A DNA stretch of 64,000 nucleotides from Ampullaceana balthica (Eukaryota; Mollusca; Gastropoda; Lymnaeidae): NCBI GenBank assembly GCA_944989445.1, contig CALYLW010000181.1, forward strand, positions 337,764-401,763, in the 5' to 3' direction. The notes under the pieces are model-generated. The model had not been told where the DNA came from and did not search any database. It saw only the letters and a list, made by a program, of their open reading frames with translations. Shown one piece after another: positions 1-11,340 of the stretch. Every line of letters starts with the position of its first letter. Within the stretch, counting starts at the first letter, position 1. Made by a program: the position numbers and the translations under genes.

Positions 1-3000
1 AAATTCAGTTTCATCATGGAAATATTTCTATAGACTGTTAAAAACTGAGTGGGAAATATTATCTTAGAGTATACAAAAAAAAACGACATTTGGGGCCCCG
101 GCCTATTTGATGTAAGATGTATATTTCAAAATGCTGTTCATTTTAATTCAGTTTCATCATGGATATATTTCTCAAGATCGTTAAAAATAGAATGGAAAAT
201 AATATCTTAAACATATTCGAAAAAAAGACATTTTGGGTCCCCAGCCCTGAACGATTTGACATTAGACATGCAGTGCCCTTTTTTATTTTAATATGGACTA
301 CCAAGTTTTTATATATAAAGTTTGCTTAAGTTCCATTCATTTACTCAGTAGCTAACGCATAAACTAATTTTTATAAAGCTCATGTAAGCAAAAAACCGAC
401 ATTAAGGGCCCCAGGGCCCAATTAGTGCAAGATGCAAAGTTCAAAACACTTGTTTATTTCAATCAATTTCATAATGGATATAGCTATCTATATTTCTCAA
501 GATCTTTAATAATTGAATGGGGAATAAAATCTTAAACGTTTATGAAAAAAAGACATTTTAGGCTCCCAGCCCAGAAAAAATGGACATTAGAAAATTAGTG
601 CCCTATAGTATTTCAATATTGGCTACCAAGTTGTTATATACAAAGTTTGGTTAAGATCCATCAATTTACCCAATAGCTAACGCTTAAACTAATTTTTATA
701 TAGCTTATATAAGAAAAAAATCATATGGGCCCCCGGCGCCCCATGAGTGTTAAATTTTGCAAAAAAAGTTGCCTATTACCATCCCAGGAGTGTTATCAAA
801 AGTCTCCAAAAGTTTCATGGCGATCGGATGATTGGTTTAGTCAGCTATAAAGGACATACATACATACATACATACATACATACATACATACATGCATACT
901 TTCATTTATATATATATAGATAAATAAATAATAATTAGAAAGTTTACAAAGAAGAAACGATATTAAGGAACCCAACCCAAAATGAGTGATAAGTTAAATT
1001 TTTTATTGCTATTGTACTCAAGCTATATTTCTCAATATCGTGTAAAATTGAATAGGGAATACAATTATTAATGTTCAGTTAAAAAGACATTTGGGTCCCC
1101 CATCTCCAATGGAATGGACATTAGGAGTGCCCTATAGTAATGTAATATAGGCTCTTTAAGTTTTTATATACTAAGTTTGGTCAAAATCCAGCTATTTTCG
1201 CATTATCTAACACTTTAACTAATTTTTTTAAAGCCAATATAGGGAAAATAAACGACATTAAGGGGCCCCCAGGCCATCAGGTGCAAGATGTCAATTTCAA
1301 AAACCTGTCATTTTAATTTAGTTTCATCATGGATATATATTTCTCAAAAATCGTTATATAATGTGAATGGGAAAAATGTGTTAAACATATACGAAAACAG
1401 ACATTTGGGGTCCCCGGCCCCTGAAGAAATTGACATTAGAAGTTCACTGCCCTTAAGTCTTTTAATATGGGATACGAAGTTTTTGAATACAAAGTTTGTT
1501 TAAGATCCAATCATTTACTTAGTACCTAACGCATAAACTAAATTTTATATAGCTCATTTAAGCAAAAAATGACACTTAGGACCCCAGGACCCATTCTGTG
1601 CAAGACATAAAGTTCAAAATACCTGTTCGTTTCAATATGGATCATAATGAATGCATTTATCATTATTTTCTCAAGATCGTTAATAAATAAATGGGAGAAT
1701 AAATTCTTAAAAGTAGAAGAAAAATAGCATTTTGGGCCCCCGGGCACGAAGGAATGGTCATTAGGAGTTTATTTCCCTATGGTATTTTAATATTGGCTGT
1801 CAAGTTTTTATATACAATGTTTAGTTAAGATCCATCAATTAACACAATAGCTAACGCTTAAACTAAATTTTATATAGCTCATTTAAGCAAAAACATGACA
1901 TTATGGGCCCCCGGAGCCCCATGAGTGTTAAATTTTGAAATAAAAGTATCCAGTTATTATCCCGGGAGCATACTAAACAGTCTTGAATAGGTTCATGACG
2001 ATCGGGTGAATGGTTTAGTCAGCTATAAAGGACATGCTCACACACACAAAGACATGCTTTGATTTATAAATACATATAGAGATATAGTAAAATAAAACGA
2101 CATAAAGGGGGCCTGGGCCTATTCGGTGTTAGATGTCAATTTCAAAAACCTTTTCATTTTACTTCAGTTTCATCAGGGATATATTTATCAAGATCGTTAA
2201 AAATTGAATGGCAAAAATATCTTAAACATATATGAAAAAAGACATTTGGGGCCCCCTGCCCCTAAGAAATTAACATAAAAAGTTCAGAAACCTTAAGTAT
2301 TTTAATATGGGCTACCAAGTTTTTGTATACAAAATTTGGTTAAGATCCAATCATTTACTCAGTAGCTAACGCATAAAATAATTTTTTATAAAGCTCGACA
2401 TTAAGGGTCCCAGGGCCCAATTATTGCAAGAAATAAAGTGCAGAACATAGGGTCATTTGAATAGATTTCAAAATACATACATTTATTTATAATTCTCAAT
2501 ATTGTTAAAAATTGAATGGACGATAAAATATTAAACATTTACTAAAAAAGACAGTTTGGGCCACCAGCCCCAAGGGAATTAAAATTAGGAGTTCAGTGCC
2601 CTATTGTAATAAAAATATAGATCCTCGAGTTTTTATATACTAAAATGGGTCAAGATACATTATTTTTCTCAGTATTTTACGCGAATACTAATTTTTATAC
2701 AGCTAATATACGAAAAAAAACGACATTTAGGGGTCCCTTGGCCCTTTCATTGAAACATGTTAATTTCAAAAACCTGTTCATTTTAATTCAGTTTCCTCAA
2801 AAATATATTCCTCAAGATCGTGAAAATTGAATGTGAAAAAATATCTTATATATATACGAAGAAAATACATTTGGGGCCCCCGGCCCCGAAGAAATGGACA
2901 TTTGAAGTTCTGTGCCCTTTAGTATTTTACTATGGGCTACCACGTTTTTGTATTCAAATTTTGGTTTAGATCCATTCATTTACTAAGTAGCTAACGCATA

Positions 3001-3541
3001 AATTAATTGTATATAGCTTATATAAGCAAAAAAGACATTAAGGGCCCCAGGGCCCATTCAGTGCAAAATATAAAGTTCAAAACAACTGTTCATTTCAATT
3101 TGTATAATAATGGATACGTGTGCCATTATTTGTCAAGATTGTTAATAACTGAATTGTGAATAAAATCTTAAACGTTTAAGAAATGGAACTTTTTGGGCCC
3201 CCAGCCCCAAAGGAATGACTTATAGGAGCTCAGTGCCCTATGGTATTTTAATATTGCCTATCAAGTTGTTATATACAAAGTTTGGTTATGATCCAACAAT
3301 TTACACAGTAGCTAGCGCTTAAACTAATTTTTATATAGCTCATATAAGCAACAAATGACATTATGGGCCCCCGGTGCCCCATGAGTGTTGAGTTTAGAAA
3401 AAAAAGTTGCCAGTTACCATCCCAGGTGGGTACTCAACATTCTACAAAACTTTCATGACGATCGGATGAATGGTTTAGTCAGCTATAAAGGACATGCACA
3501 CACACACACACAGACATACTTTGATTTTTATATATATAGAT
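1..3541. repeat. Family A: diverged ~320-bp tandem units with GGGGCCCC islands
   Basis: Tandem, strongly diverged units recur about every 315-325 bp. A TAGCTAACGC-type block marks each unit near 350, 676, 1207, 1524, 1850, 2361, 2675, 2988 and 3310. Each unit carries two GC-rich islands of GGGCCCC type in an otherwise AT-rich sequence. After two to four units comes a distinct end module (about 740-925, 1905-2090 and 3355-3541). This module has a GACGATCGG block, a TTTAGTCAGCTATAAAGGACAT block, a CA or CATA microsatellite and a TATATATAGAT end. The array is open at the left edge of the window. Short open frames inside it differ from unit to unit in length and frame and do not look like genes. 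The mechanism of spread is unknown. The end module resembles the 3' tails of some retroelements, but I see no enzyme gene. Confidence 0.8.
851..895. repeat. (CATA)n microsatellite in family A end module
   Basis: About eleven CATA repeats interrupt the first end module of family A. The other modules carry CA repeats at the same place (near 2040 and 3498), so a tetranucleotide or dinucleotide run is a regular part of the module. Confidence 0.85.
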
Positions 3542-3674
3542 AAGACAGTTGAATATTTTTTCGTAATCGATCCCACTTATGACCCACTTGATTTTAACAC
3601 TGGTATATAGAATCAATCACAGAAAATTCTTCTAGTATACAGGTTTAATCAGACACATAAATATCATGGCCCAG

Positions 3675-3860
3675 AGTTTGGACACCAGTGAATCAGCCAC
3701 AGACAACTCTCGATACATAACGTGTGGACACCCTTGTCATAGAGAATCAGCCGCAGACAACTCTCGATAAATAACGTGTGGACACCCTTGTCATAGAGAA
3801 TCAGCCGCAGACAACTCTCGATACCTAACGTCTGTACACCCGCGTCCTGTAGAAAGTCGA
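3675..3860. repeat. ~52-bp minisatellite, 3-4 copies
   Basis: Three to four copies of a roughly 52-bp unit with the core AGACAACTCTCGATA follow each other. The last copy has diverged. It lies directly before the unrelated 71-bp array. Confidence 0.75.
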
Positions 3861-3884
3861 CACACTTCACCACCAGATCCCGTT

Positions 3885-4315
3885 CAGCTAGACAGTTTGC
3901 CTTACTTACAAACTCGTACAACAAATCAAGGACCCACGTACGCACAACCCCCGTTCAGCCAGACAGTTTACCTTACTTACAAACTCGTGCCACAACCCAA
4001 GGACCCACGTACGCACAACCCCCGTTCAGCCAGACAGTTTACCTTACTTACCAACCCGTGCCACAACCCAAGGACCCACGTACGCACAACCCCCGTTCAG
4101 CCAGACAGTTTGCCTTACTTACAAACCCGTGCCACAACCCAAGGACCCACGTACGCACAACCCCCGTTCAGCCAGACAGTTTGCCTTACTTACAAACTCG
4201 TACCACAACTCAAGGACCCACGTACGCACAACCCCCCGTTCAGCCAGACAGTTTACCTTACTTACAAACTCGTACCACAACTCAAGGACCCACGTACGCA
4301 CCACCACACCCTCCA
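3885..4315. repeat. 71-bp minisatellite, 6 copies
   Basis: Six copies with the core GGACCCACGTACGCAC start at about 3930, 4001, 4072, 4143, 4214 and 4286, so the period is 71-72 bp. Overlapping open frames of 79-171 codons on both strands repeat the same peptide in shifted frames. They are a by-product of a stop-free unit. The segment 4320-4620 that follows has homopolymer runs and no visible gene. Confidence 0.9.
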
Positions 4316-4639
4316 CAGAACCAACAGTTTCAATGGGAAGCTGGTTCAATTCAAGCACATTTCAGAAACGTTTCAATACCCTCGTCCTCCACCCCCCCAC
4401 CCCCCACTTTAAAAAAATATACACTCCACGGCACTTGCCTTTAATTTTGTAACAATTACCGAAGAAGAAAAAAATGCTAAGCATATTTCGTCCTGTCAAA
4501 TTGTACATTTAACTGTCGCAGGTGTTTTCTGAGGTGTGCTTTTTATTTTATCAGCTTTTAATTTTTTTGTTATTAATTTCTTTTGGTGAGAGAAGGGGGG
4601 GGGGAGGCGGGGGGGGGTCCCCTAACCACACAATTTACG

Positions 4640-7600
4640 GGACACTTAAAACCTAAAAAATAACAGTCCCGCTTTCGCACGTCTGGTTGGGCGACTTTCA
4701 AATATTATCCACTTGGACATTTGTAAATACAAGCCTCTGCGGACATTTTAAATAACAAAACCCCGTAAATACAAGGTTTTTGACTATAAATCCCTTATAT
4801 ATCAGACAGAACTTAAAGTATTGAGTGTGTTCCAACGCGACAAACATTTACAGCCTAAAACTGAGTGAATTCCCCATGGTGTTAAACACGAGATGTGGTC
4901 ATCGATGGCTGTCGTGAAGTCAAGTGACCCGTAAAATGTAAACAATAGCGACTGCTACATTTGGTTTGATATAGATAAACTAAAAATGCATTAATTTAAT
5001 TACGGTAAGTTTGATCGATCTGAAATTTAATACGATGCATTGATTGCTTAGTGACACGAATCTTTGTTACAAATTTCAGCTCGATGGCATCACGGGAAGT
5101 GGGTCATTTTTTACTTTTGTTTTTCCACTCTCCTGACTGCCCGACGACGAACGACAGACAGAGAGATAGAGACAGAGAGAGAGAAACGGCGGTGAAGTTA
5201 ATTACAAACAATTACAGACTGAATCTGTCTTAACTCCCCTTTGCTTTATAACCCGGGGGGGGGAATGTCTGGTCACCGATCACTGGACCGAGCTCAGCGT
5301 GACACGTAAAATGTAAAGAAAAGCACGCTGGTACATCGACGGTTAGGCGTCAACGCGCGAACTGAAATAAAACGTGAAAAAAAAACGGTGAAATATTTGA
5401 TTACATACGTCGTATATAGATAAACTAAAACTGAATTAATTTAATTACGGTACGTTCGATTGATCTGAAGTTTTGATACGATGCATTTTAGGTGACACGG
5501 GTCCATGTGCAAATTTCAGCTCGATGGCATCACGGGAAGTGGGTCATTTTTAAATTCCTTATATTAACTTCACCGGCGTCTCTGTGTGTCTTGGGCGGGC
5601 GGAAAATTAGAAGTCAAAAATGATCCGATCGAGCTGAAATATGGCACACGGACCCGTCTCACCTAACAATGCATCGTATCAAAATTTCAGATCGATCGAA
5701 CGCACCGTAATTAAATTAATGCATTTTTAGTTTATCCTTATATAACGTATGTAATTCAAATTCACTGTTTGTTATTGTTTTTTTCCACGTGAGTTTGAGT
5801 TGACGCTTAGATGTCGACCATTATGCCCACACCCCCTCACGTCCCATGCCCCCGTTAAAAGACAAGGGACATCACTCGGTGTCAGTCTGTAAATGCTTAT
5901 CGCGTTTGAAAATAATCAATACTGTTAGTAATGACTCATATATAAGGGATTTATAATCAAAAACTTTGTTTTTAAATCCCTTATATTAACTTCACCGGCG
6001 TCTCTCTCTGTCTGTCTGTCATCATCTCTCTCTGTCTTGGGCGGGCGGAAAAACAAAAGTAAAAAACTGACCCATTTCCCGTGATCCGATCGAGCTGAAA
6101 TTTGGCACACGGACCCGTCTAACCTAACAATGCATCGTATTAAAATTTCAGATCCATCGAACGTACCGTAATTAAATTAATGCATTTTTAGTTTATCCTT
6201 ATATAACGTATGTAATTCAAACTCACTGTTTGTTATTGTTTTTTGTCCACGTGAAAGTTTGAGTTGACGCGTTGAGGCGACCCATCGAAGCACCGGCGTG
6301 CTTTTGTTTACATTTTACGTGTCACGCTGAGCTCGGTCAAGCGATCGAAGACCAGACTTTTCCCTCATCCCCCCACCCACCCCCTCCACTCCCCCCCCCC
6401 ACCCAGGGTTATGAAGCAATGTTGAGTTAAGACAGATTCAGTCAGTAAATGTTTGTAGCGTTTGAAAATAATCAATACTGTTAGTTATGTCTCATATATA
6501 AGGGATTTATAGTCAAAAACTTTGTTTTTACGGGTTTGTTTTTTTACTTTTGTTTTTCCGCCCGCCCGACGACGAACGACAGACAGAGAGAGACGGCGGT
6601 GAAGTTAATATAAACGTTTTTGACTATAAATCCCTTATATATGAGACAGAACTTAAAGTATTGATTATGTTCCAACGCGACAAAAATTTACAGCCTGAAA
6701 CTGAGTCGATTCCACCTTGTTAAAACACGAGATGTGTTCACCGATGGCTGGCGTGAAGATACGATGCATTGTTAGGTGACACAAGTCCTTGTTCCAAATT
6801 TCAGCTCGATGGCATCACGGGAAGTAGGTCATTTTTTACTTTTGTTTTTCCGCCCGCCCGACGACGAACGACAGAGAGAGACACAGAGAGAGACGGCGGT
6901 GAAGTTAATATAAGCGATTTAATTAAACAACCCCGTAAAAACAAAGTTTTTGACTATAAATCCCTTATATGTGAGACAGAACCTAAATTATTGATTATGT
7001 TCCAACGCGACAAACATTTACAGCCTGAAACTGACTGAACTCCTCCTCCACGAGATGTGGTCATCGATGGCTGGCGTGAAGTCAAGTGACCCGTAAAATG
7101 TAAACAATAGCAACCACTAAATATAGCTTATATAGATAAACTAAAAACGCATAAATTGTATAACTGTACGTTCGATCGATCTGCAATTTTGATACGATGC
7201 ATTGTTAGGTGACACGGGCCTATATGTCAAATTTCAGCTTGATGGCATCACGGTAAGTGGGTCATTTTTTACTTTTGTTTGTCCACCCGCCCGACGATGA
7301 ACGACAGACAGAGAGAGAGAGACAGAGAGAGACGGCGGTGAAGTTAATATAAGGGATTTAATAAAACAAACCCGTAAAAACAAAATACTTGACTATAAAT
7401 CCCTTACATATGAGACATAACTAACAGTATTGATTATGTTAAAACGCAGCAAACATTTACAGACTGAAACTGTCTTAACGCCCCTTTGCGTTATAACCCG
7501 GGGGGGGAGTGGGAGAGGGGAACGGTCTGGTCACCGATCCCTGGACCAAACTCAGCGTGACACGTAAAATGTAAACAAAAGCACGCCGGTTCATCGACGA

Positions 7601-8470
7601 TGTGGCGTCAACGCGCGACTGAACTGTCACGTGAAATAAAACAAACCCGTAAAAACAAAGTTTTTGACTATAAATCCCTTATATATGAGACATAACGAAA
7701 AGTATTTACAAATATTTACAGACTGAATCTGTCTTAACTCAACTTTGCCTCATAACCCGGGGGGGGGGAGGGGAAAAGTCTGGTCACCGATCGCTTGACC
7801 GAGCTCAGCGTGACACGTAAAATGTAAACAAAAGCACGCCGGTACTTCGATGGGTCGCGTCAATGCGTGACTGAATAATCCCGTGAAAAAAAAACAATAA
7901 CAAACAGTGAGTTTGAATTACATACGTTATATAAGGATAAACTAAAAAGGCATAAATTTAATTACGGTACCTTCGATCGATCTGAAATTTTGATACGATT
8001 CATTGTTAGGTGAGACGGGTCCGTGTGCCAAATTTCAGCTCGATCGGATCAAGAAAGTGGGTCATTTTTGACTTTTGTTTTTCCGCCCGTCCAAGACAGA
8101 GAGACAGAGAGAGATGACGACAGAACGACAGAGAGACAGAGACGGCCGTGAAGTTAATATAAGGGATTTAAAAATAAACAATAAACAATGAAATTGAATT
8201 ACATACGTTGATTAAAGATAAACTAAAAATGCATTAATATAATTACGGTACGTACGATCGATCTGAAATTTTGATACGATGCATTGTTACGTGACACGGG
8301 TCTATGTGCCAAATTTCAGCTCGATGGCATTACGGAAAGTGGGTCATTTATACTTTTGTTTTTCCGCCCACCTGCCCGACGTACGAAGAGATGACGACAG
8401 ACAGAGAGCGAGACAAGATTTCGAAGTTAGTATAAGTGATTTAAAAATAGGGATAATCTTTTGTTTGATT
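4640..8470. repeat. Family B: dispersed repeat cluster, direct and inverted copies
   Basis: At least seven partial copies of one family are packed here. The marker block (ATTACGGTAC, then CGATCGATCTGAAATTTTGA, then GATACGATGCATTG) occurs near 5000, 5448, 7160, 7958 and 8241 in direct orientation. It occurs near 5675 and 6150 in reverse. It is followed by an AAATTTCAGCTCGATGGCAT block, a CCGCCCGCCCGACGACGA block, a GACAGAGAGA run and GTGAAGTTAATATAAGGGAT. TATAAGGGATTTA and TAAATCCCTTATA often face each other across 50-60 bp and could form a stem. No protein frame persists between copies. Further copies lie at 30980-31480 and 58050-59670. The transposon class is unknown; a non-autonomous DNA element is one option. 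Confidence 0.75.
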
Positions 8471-8501
8471 AAGGCAAATGCACCATTTATGTTTCTCGGA
8501 T

Positions 8502-8509
8502 GTCTAGGA
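8502..8509. repeat. hAT target site duplication, left copy
   Basis: The sequence GTCTAGGA stands directly before the left terminus CAGTGGTTCTTAACC. It recurs exactly at 9920-9927 after the right terminus. An 8-bp duplication is typical of hAT transposition. Confidence 0.92.
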
Positions 8510-9919
8510 CAGTGGTTCTTAACCTTTTCGGGTCCATGCACCCCTTCAGATGCCCAAAAACGTTCATGCACCCCCTCGTAAAACTTGCAGAGAATGCAAA
8601 ATAATCTATGTTTATTTTAAGAACACAACAATAGGCAACAGGGAATTTAGTTAAATATCTGCTGATTTTTATGATCAATCAGCGATTTTAATCTGGGGAC
8701 TGTTTTGGACAAAGCAACTCTTATGTCATCCTCTGCATTTAACTTATTCCTTGCCTTGGGTTTAATCGTTAAAAGTGTGGAGAATCCTGCTTCACAGAGA
8801 TATGTTGTGGCAAATAGAAAGAGACTCAGTACTGCCCTCTTGGCTAGTTGTTGGTAGGAATCTAGCTGGGCGCACCAAAATCCAATCAAGGTATTGCAAC
8901 TGAAGGCACTACTCAGTACTTCTCTGGTTCTCAAATCAATCAGGTCATCTTTAGCAAAGTCACTATCATCAATGTTGTCCAAGTCACAGAGAAAAGGATT
9001 GCGAATCCCAAGACCTTTCCTAGCAATTTCTTGACAGAAATACCAATCAAAGGACCTTTGCAATGTTGAAAGGTGCTCTGAAATGTCCCCTTTGATGTTG
9101 TCAGGCAGTGATCCCTCAAAGCTTCCTTCTGCAACAGATATTACAACTTCCTCCAAGAGTTGAAAGTTATCCAAGATGGATTTTTCTAGTCGTCGTTGGA
9201 ATAGTGGCAGTTTCTTAAGGAAGGCTTGCAATCTCTCAGTAGCACCCATTACAGTCACAGCAGGTCCTTGGAGAGATGTGTTCAACTCATTCAAGATGGT
9301 GAAGATGTCAGCCAAGTATTCCAAGTAATGAATGAAATTTGGACAGTCAAACTTGTCAGCAAGGTCACTCTCTTTTGCTCGCAAGAAAATGGCAAGCTCC
9401 ACTCTCAGTTCTACTAACCGAGAAAGTATCCGTCCCCTGGACAACCAGCGCACCTCAGTGTGGTAGAGCAGAACTTCATGCTCAGAGCCCACCTCCTGAC
9501 AGAACAACTTGAAGAGGCGGTGGCTCAAGGCATGTGAGCGGATAAAATTTACAACTTGGACTGCAGTAGAAAGAACTGACTTCAAGGCTAGAGATAAAGT
9601 TGTGCATGCCAGGGCCTAACGATGAAAGATACAGTGTGTAGTGACAATATCTGGAACTTATTTCTTTACCAGTGCTGAAAATCCTGACGAGTATCGAAGT
9701 ATCTATCAAAAAGGTTGTATATGGGCGCTCCCTTTGACGCGACATGCCTTGCTTATGGTTTACATTTTCAGATTATCAGTTTTTCGTTCTTTTTTTTTCC
9801 TTCTTTTTTTTTCCTTCCTGTTTTTCTTTTTTCCCCTCTAAATCCTTCATGCACCCCCTGGAACCTGCTCATGCACCCCTTGGGGTGCATGCACCACTGG
9901 TTAGGATTAGGAACCCCTG
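8510..9919 (-). mobile_element. hAT-superfamily DNA transposon, 1410 bp, decayed
   Basis: The left end starts CAGTGGTTCTTAACC. The right end, read inward, starts CAGGGGTTCCTAATCC. These are imperfect hAT-type terminal inverted repeats. The 8-bp duplication GTCTAGGA flanks both ends exactly. Sub-terminal CATGCACCCC motifs occur at both ends (near 8535, 8567, 9848 and 9870) and could be transposase-binding repeats. The interior holds the C-terminal part of a transposase on the minus strand. The length is far below that expected for an autonomous element with BED zinc finger and full catalytic domain, so this is an internally deleted, inactive copy. Confidence 0.93.
8647..9700 (-). pseudogene. 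hAT transposase remnant (C-terminal part)
   Basis: An open frame of 312 codons (8647-9585) matches the C-terminal half of hAT transposases of the ZBED/SCAND3/FAM200-like type. It has the HTEVRWLSRGRIL motif near residue 42 and the hAT C-terminal dimerisation region near residues 250-300, with FATTYLCEAGFSTLL and ARNKL. Homology continues upstream in the same frame through HCIFHR, but two stop codons interrupt it, at 9616-9618 and 9658-9660. The BED zinc finger and the N-terminal catalytic region are absent. No functional start is present. The protein would have cut and rejoined DNA at hAT ends in the nucleus; this copy cannot. Domestication is unlikely given the stops and the intact terminal repeats around it. 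Confidence 0.88.
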
Positions 9920-9927
9920 GTCTAGGA
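9920..9927. repeat. hAT target site duplication, right copy
   Basis: GTCTAGGA directly follows the right terminus ...CCCCTG and matches 8502-8509 in all eight bases. Confidence 0.92.
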
Positions 9928-9950
9928 CATCAAAAGTACCATTTATTATT

Positions 9951-11340
9951 AATGCCCCTTGTCTCGGTCTAATGTTTCCGGTGTTATATATGTCTCGGTA
10001 TAATGTTCCCGTTTTTATAGATGTCTCGGTGTAATTTTCCTTTTGTTATGGATGTCTCTGTCTAATGTTCCCTTTGTTATTGATGTCTCGGTGTAATGTT
10101 CCCTTTGTTATTGATGTCTCTGTCTAATGTTCCCTTTGTTATTGATGTCTCGGTCTAATGTTCCTTTTGTTATTGATGTCTCAGTCTAATGTTCCCTTTG
10201 TTATTGATGTCTCAGTCTAATGTTCCTTTTGTTATTGATGTCTCAGTCTAATGTTCCCTTTGTTATTGATGTCTCAGTCTAATGTTCCCTTTGTTATTGA
10301 TGTCTCAGTCTAATGTTCCCTTTGTTATTGATGTCTCAGTCTAATGTTCCTTTTGTTATTGATGTCTCAGTCTAATGTTCCCTTTGTTATTGATGTCTCA
10401 GTCTAATGTTCCTTTTGTTATTGATGTCTCTGTCTAATGTTCCCTTTGTTATTGATGTCTCAGTCTAATGTTCCTTTTGTTATTGATGTCTCAGTCTAAT
10501 GTTCCCTTTGTTATTGATGTCTCAGTCTAATGTTCCTTTTGTTATTGATGTCTCTGTCTAATGTTCCTTTTGTTATTGATGTCTCAGTCTCATGTTCCTT
10601 TTGTTATTGATGTCTCTGTCTAATGTTCCTTTTGTTATTGATGTCTCAGTCTAATGTTCCCTTTGTTATTGATGTCTCAGTCTAATGTTCCCTTTGTTAT
10701 TGATGTCTCAGTCTAATGTTCCTTTTGTTATTGATGTCTCTGTCTAATGTTCCTTTTGTTATTGATGTCTCTGTCTAATGTTCCTTTTGTTATTGATGTC
10801 TCAGTCTAATGTTCCCTTTGTTATTGATGTCTCAGTCTAATGTTCCTTTTGTTATTGATGTCTCTGTCTAATGTTCCTTTTGTTATTGATGTCTCTGTCT
10901 AATGTTCCCTTTGTTATTGATGTCTCAGTCTAATGTTCCCTTTGTTATTGATGTCTCAGTCTAATGTTCCTTTTGTTATTGATGCCTCTGTCTAATGTTC
11001 CCTTTGTTATTGATGTCTCAGTCTAATGTTCCTTTTGTTATTGATGTCTCTGTCTAATGTTCCTTTTGTTATTGATGTCTCAGTCTAATGTTCCTTTTGT
11101 TATTGATGTCTCAGTCTAATGTTCCCTTTGTTATAGATGTCTCAGTCTAATGTTCCTTTTGTTATTGATGTCTCTGTCTAATGTTCCTTTTGTTATTGAT
11201 GTCTCAGTCTAATGTTCCTTTTGTTATTGATGTCTCAGTCTAATGTTCCCTTTGTTATAGATGTCTCTGTCTAATGTTCCCTTTTTTATTGATGTCTCTG
11301 TCTAATGTTCCCTTTTTTATTGATGTCTTGGCTTCCTTTG
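9951..11340. repeat. 31-bp minisatellite, ~42 copies
   Basis: The unit TTATTGATGTCTCAGTCTAA plus TGTTCCCTTTG (31 bp) repeats about 42 times. The main variants are CAGTCT or CTGTCT and CCCTTTG or CCTTTTG. Copies at both edges are more diverged, the usual pattern when unequal exchange homogenises the centre. It begins about 25 bp beyond the hAT element. No long open frame runs through it on either strand. Confidence 0.95.

Noticed and set aside
1288..3000. Short open frames in family A units (for example 1288-1503 and 2645-2830)
   Set aside because: Related peptides recur in family A at 31-33 kb, but length, frame and ends differ, so they are shadows of the repeat.
3897..4452. Overlapping open frames up to 171 codons on both strands
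   Set aside because: They lie on the 71-bp minisatellite and repeat one peptide in shifted frames.
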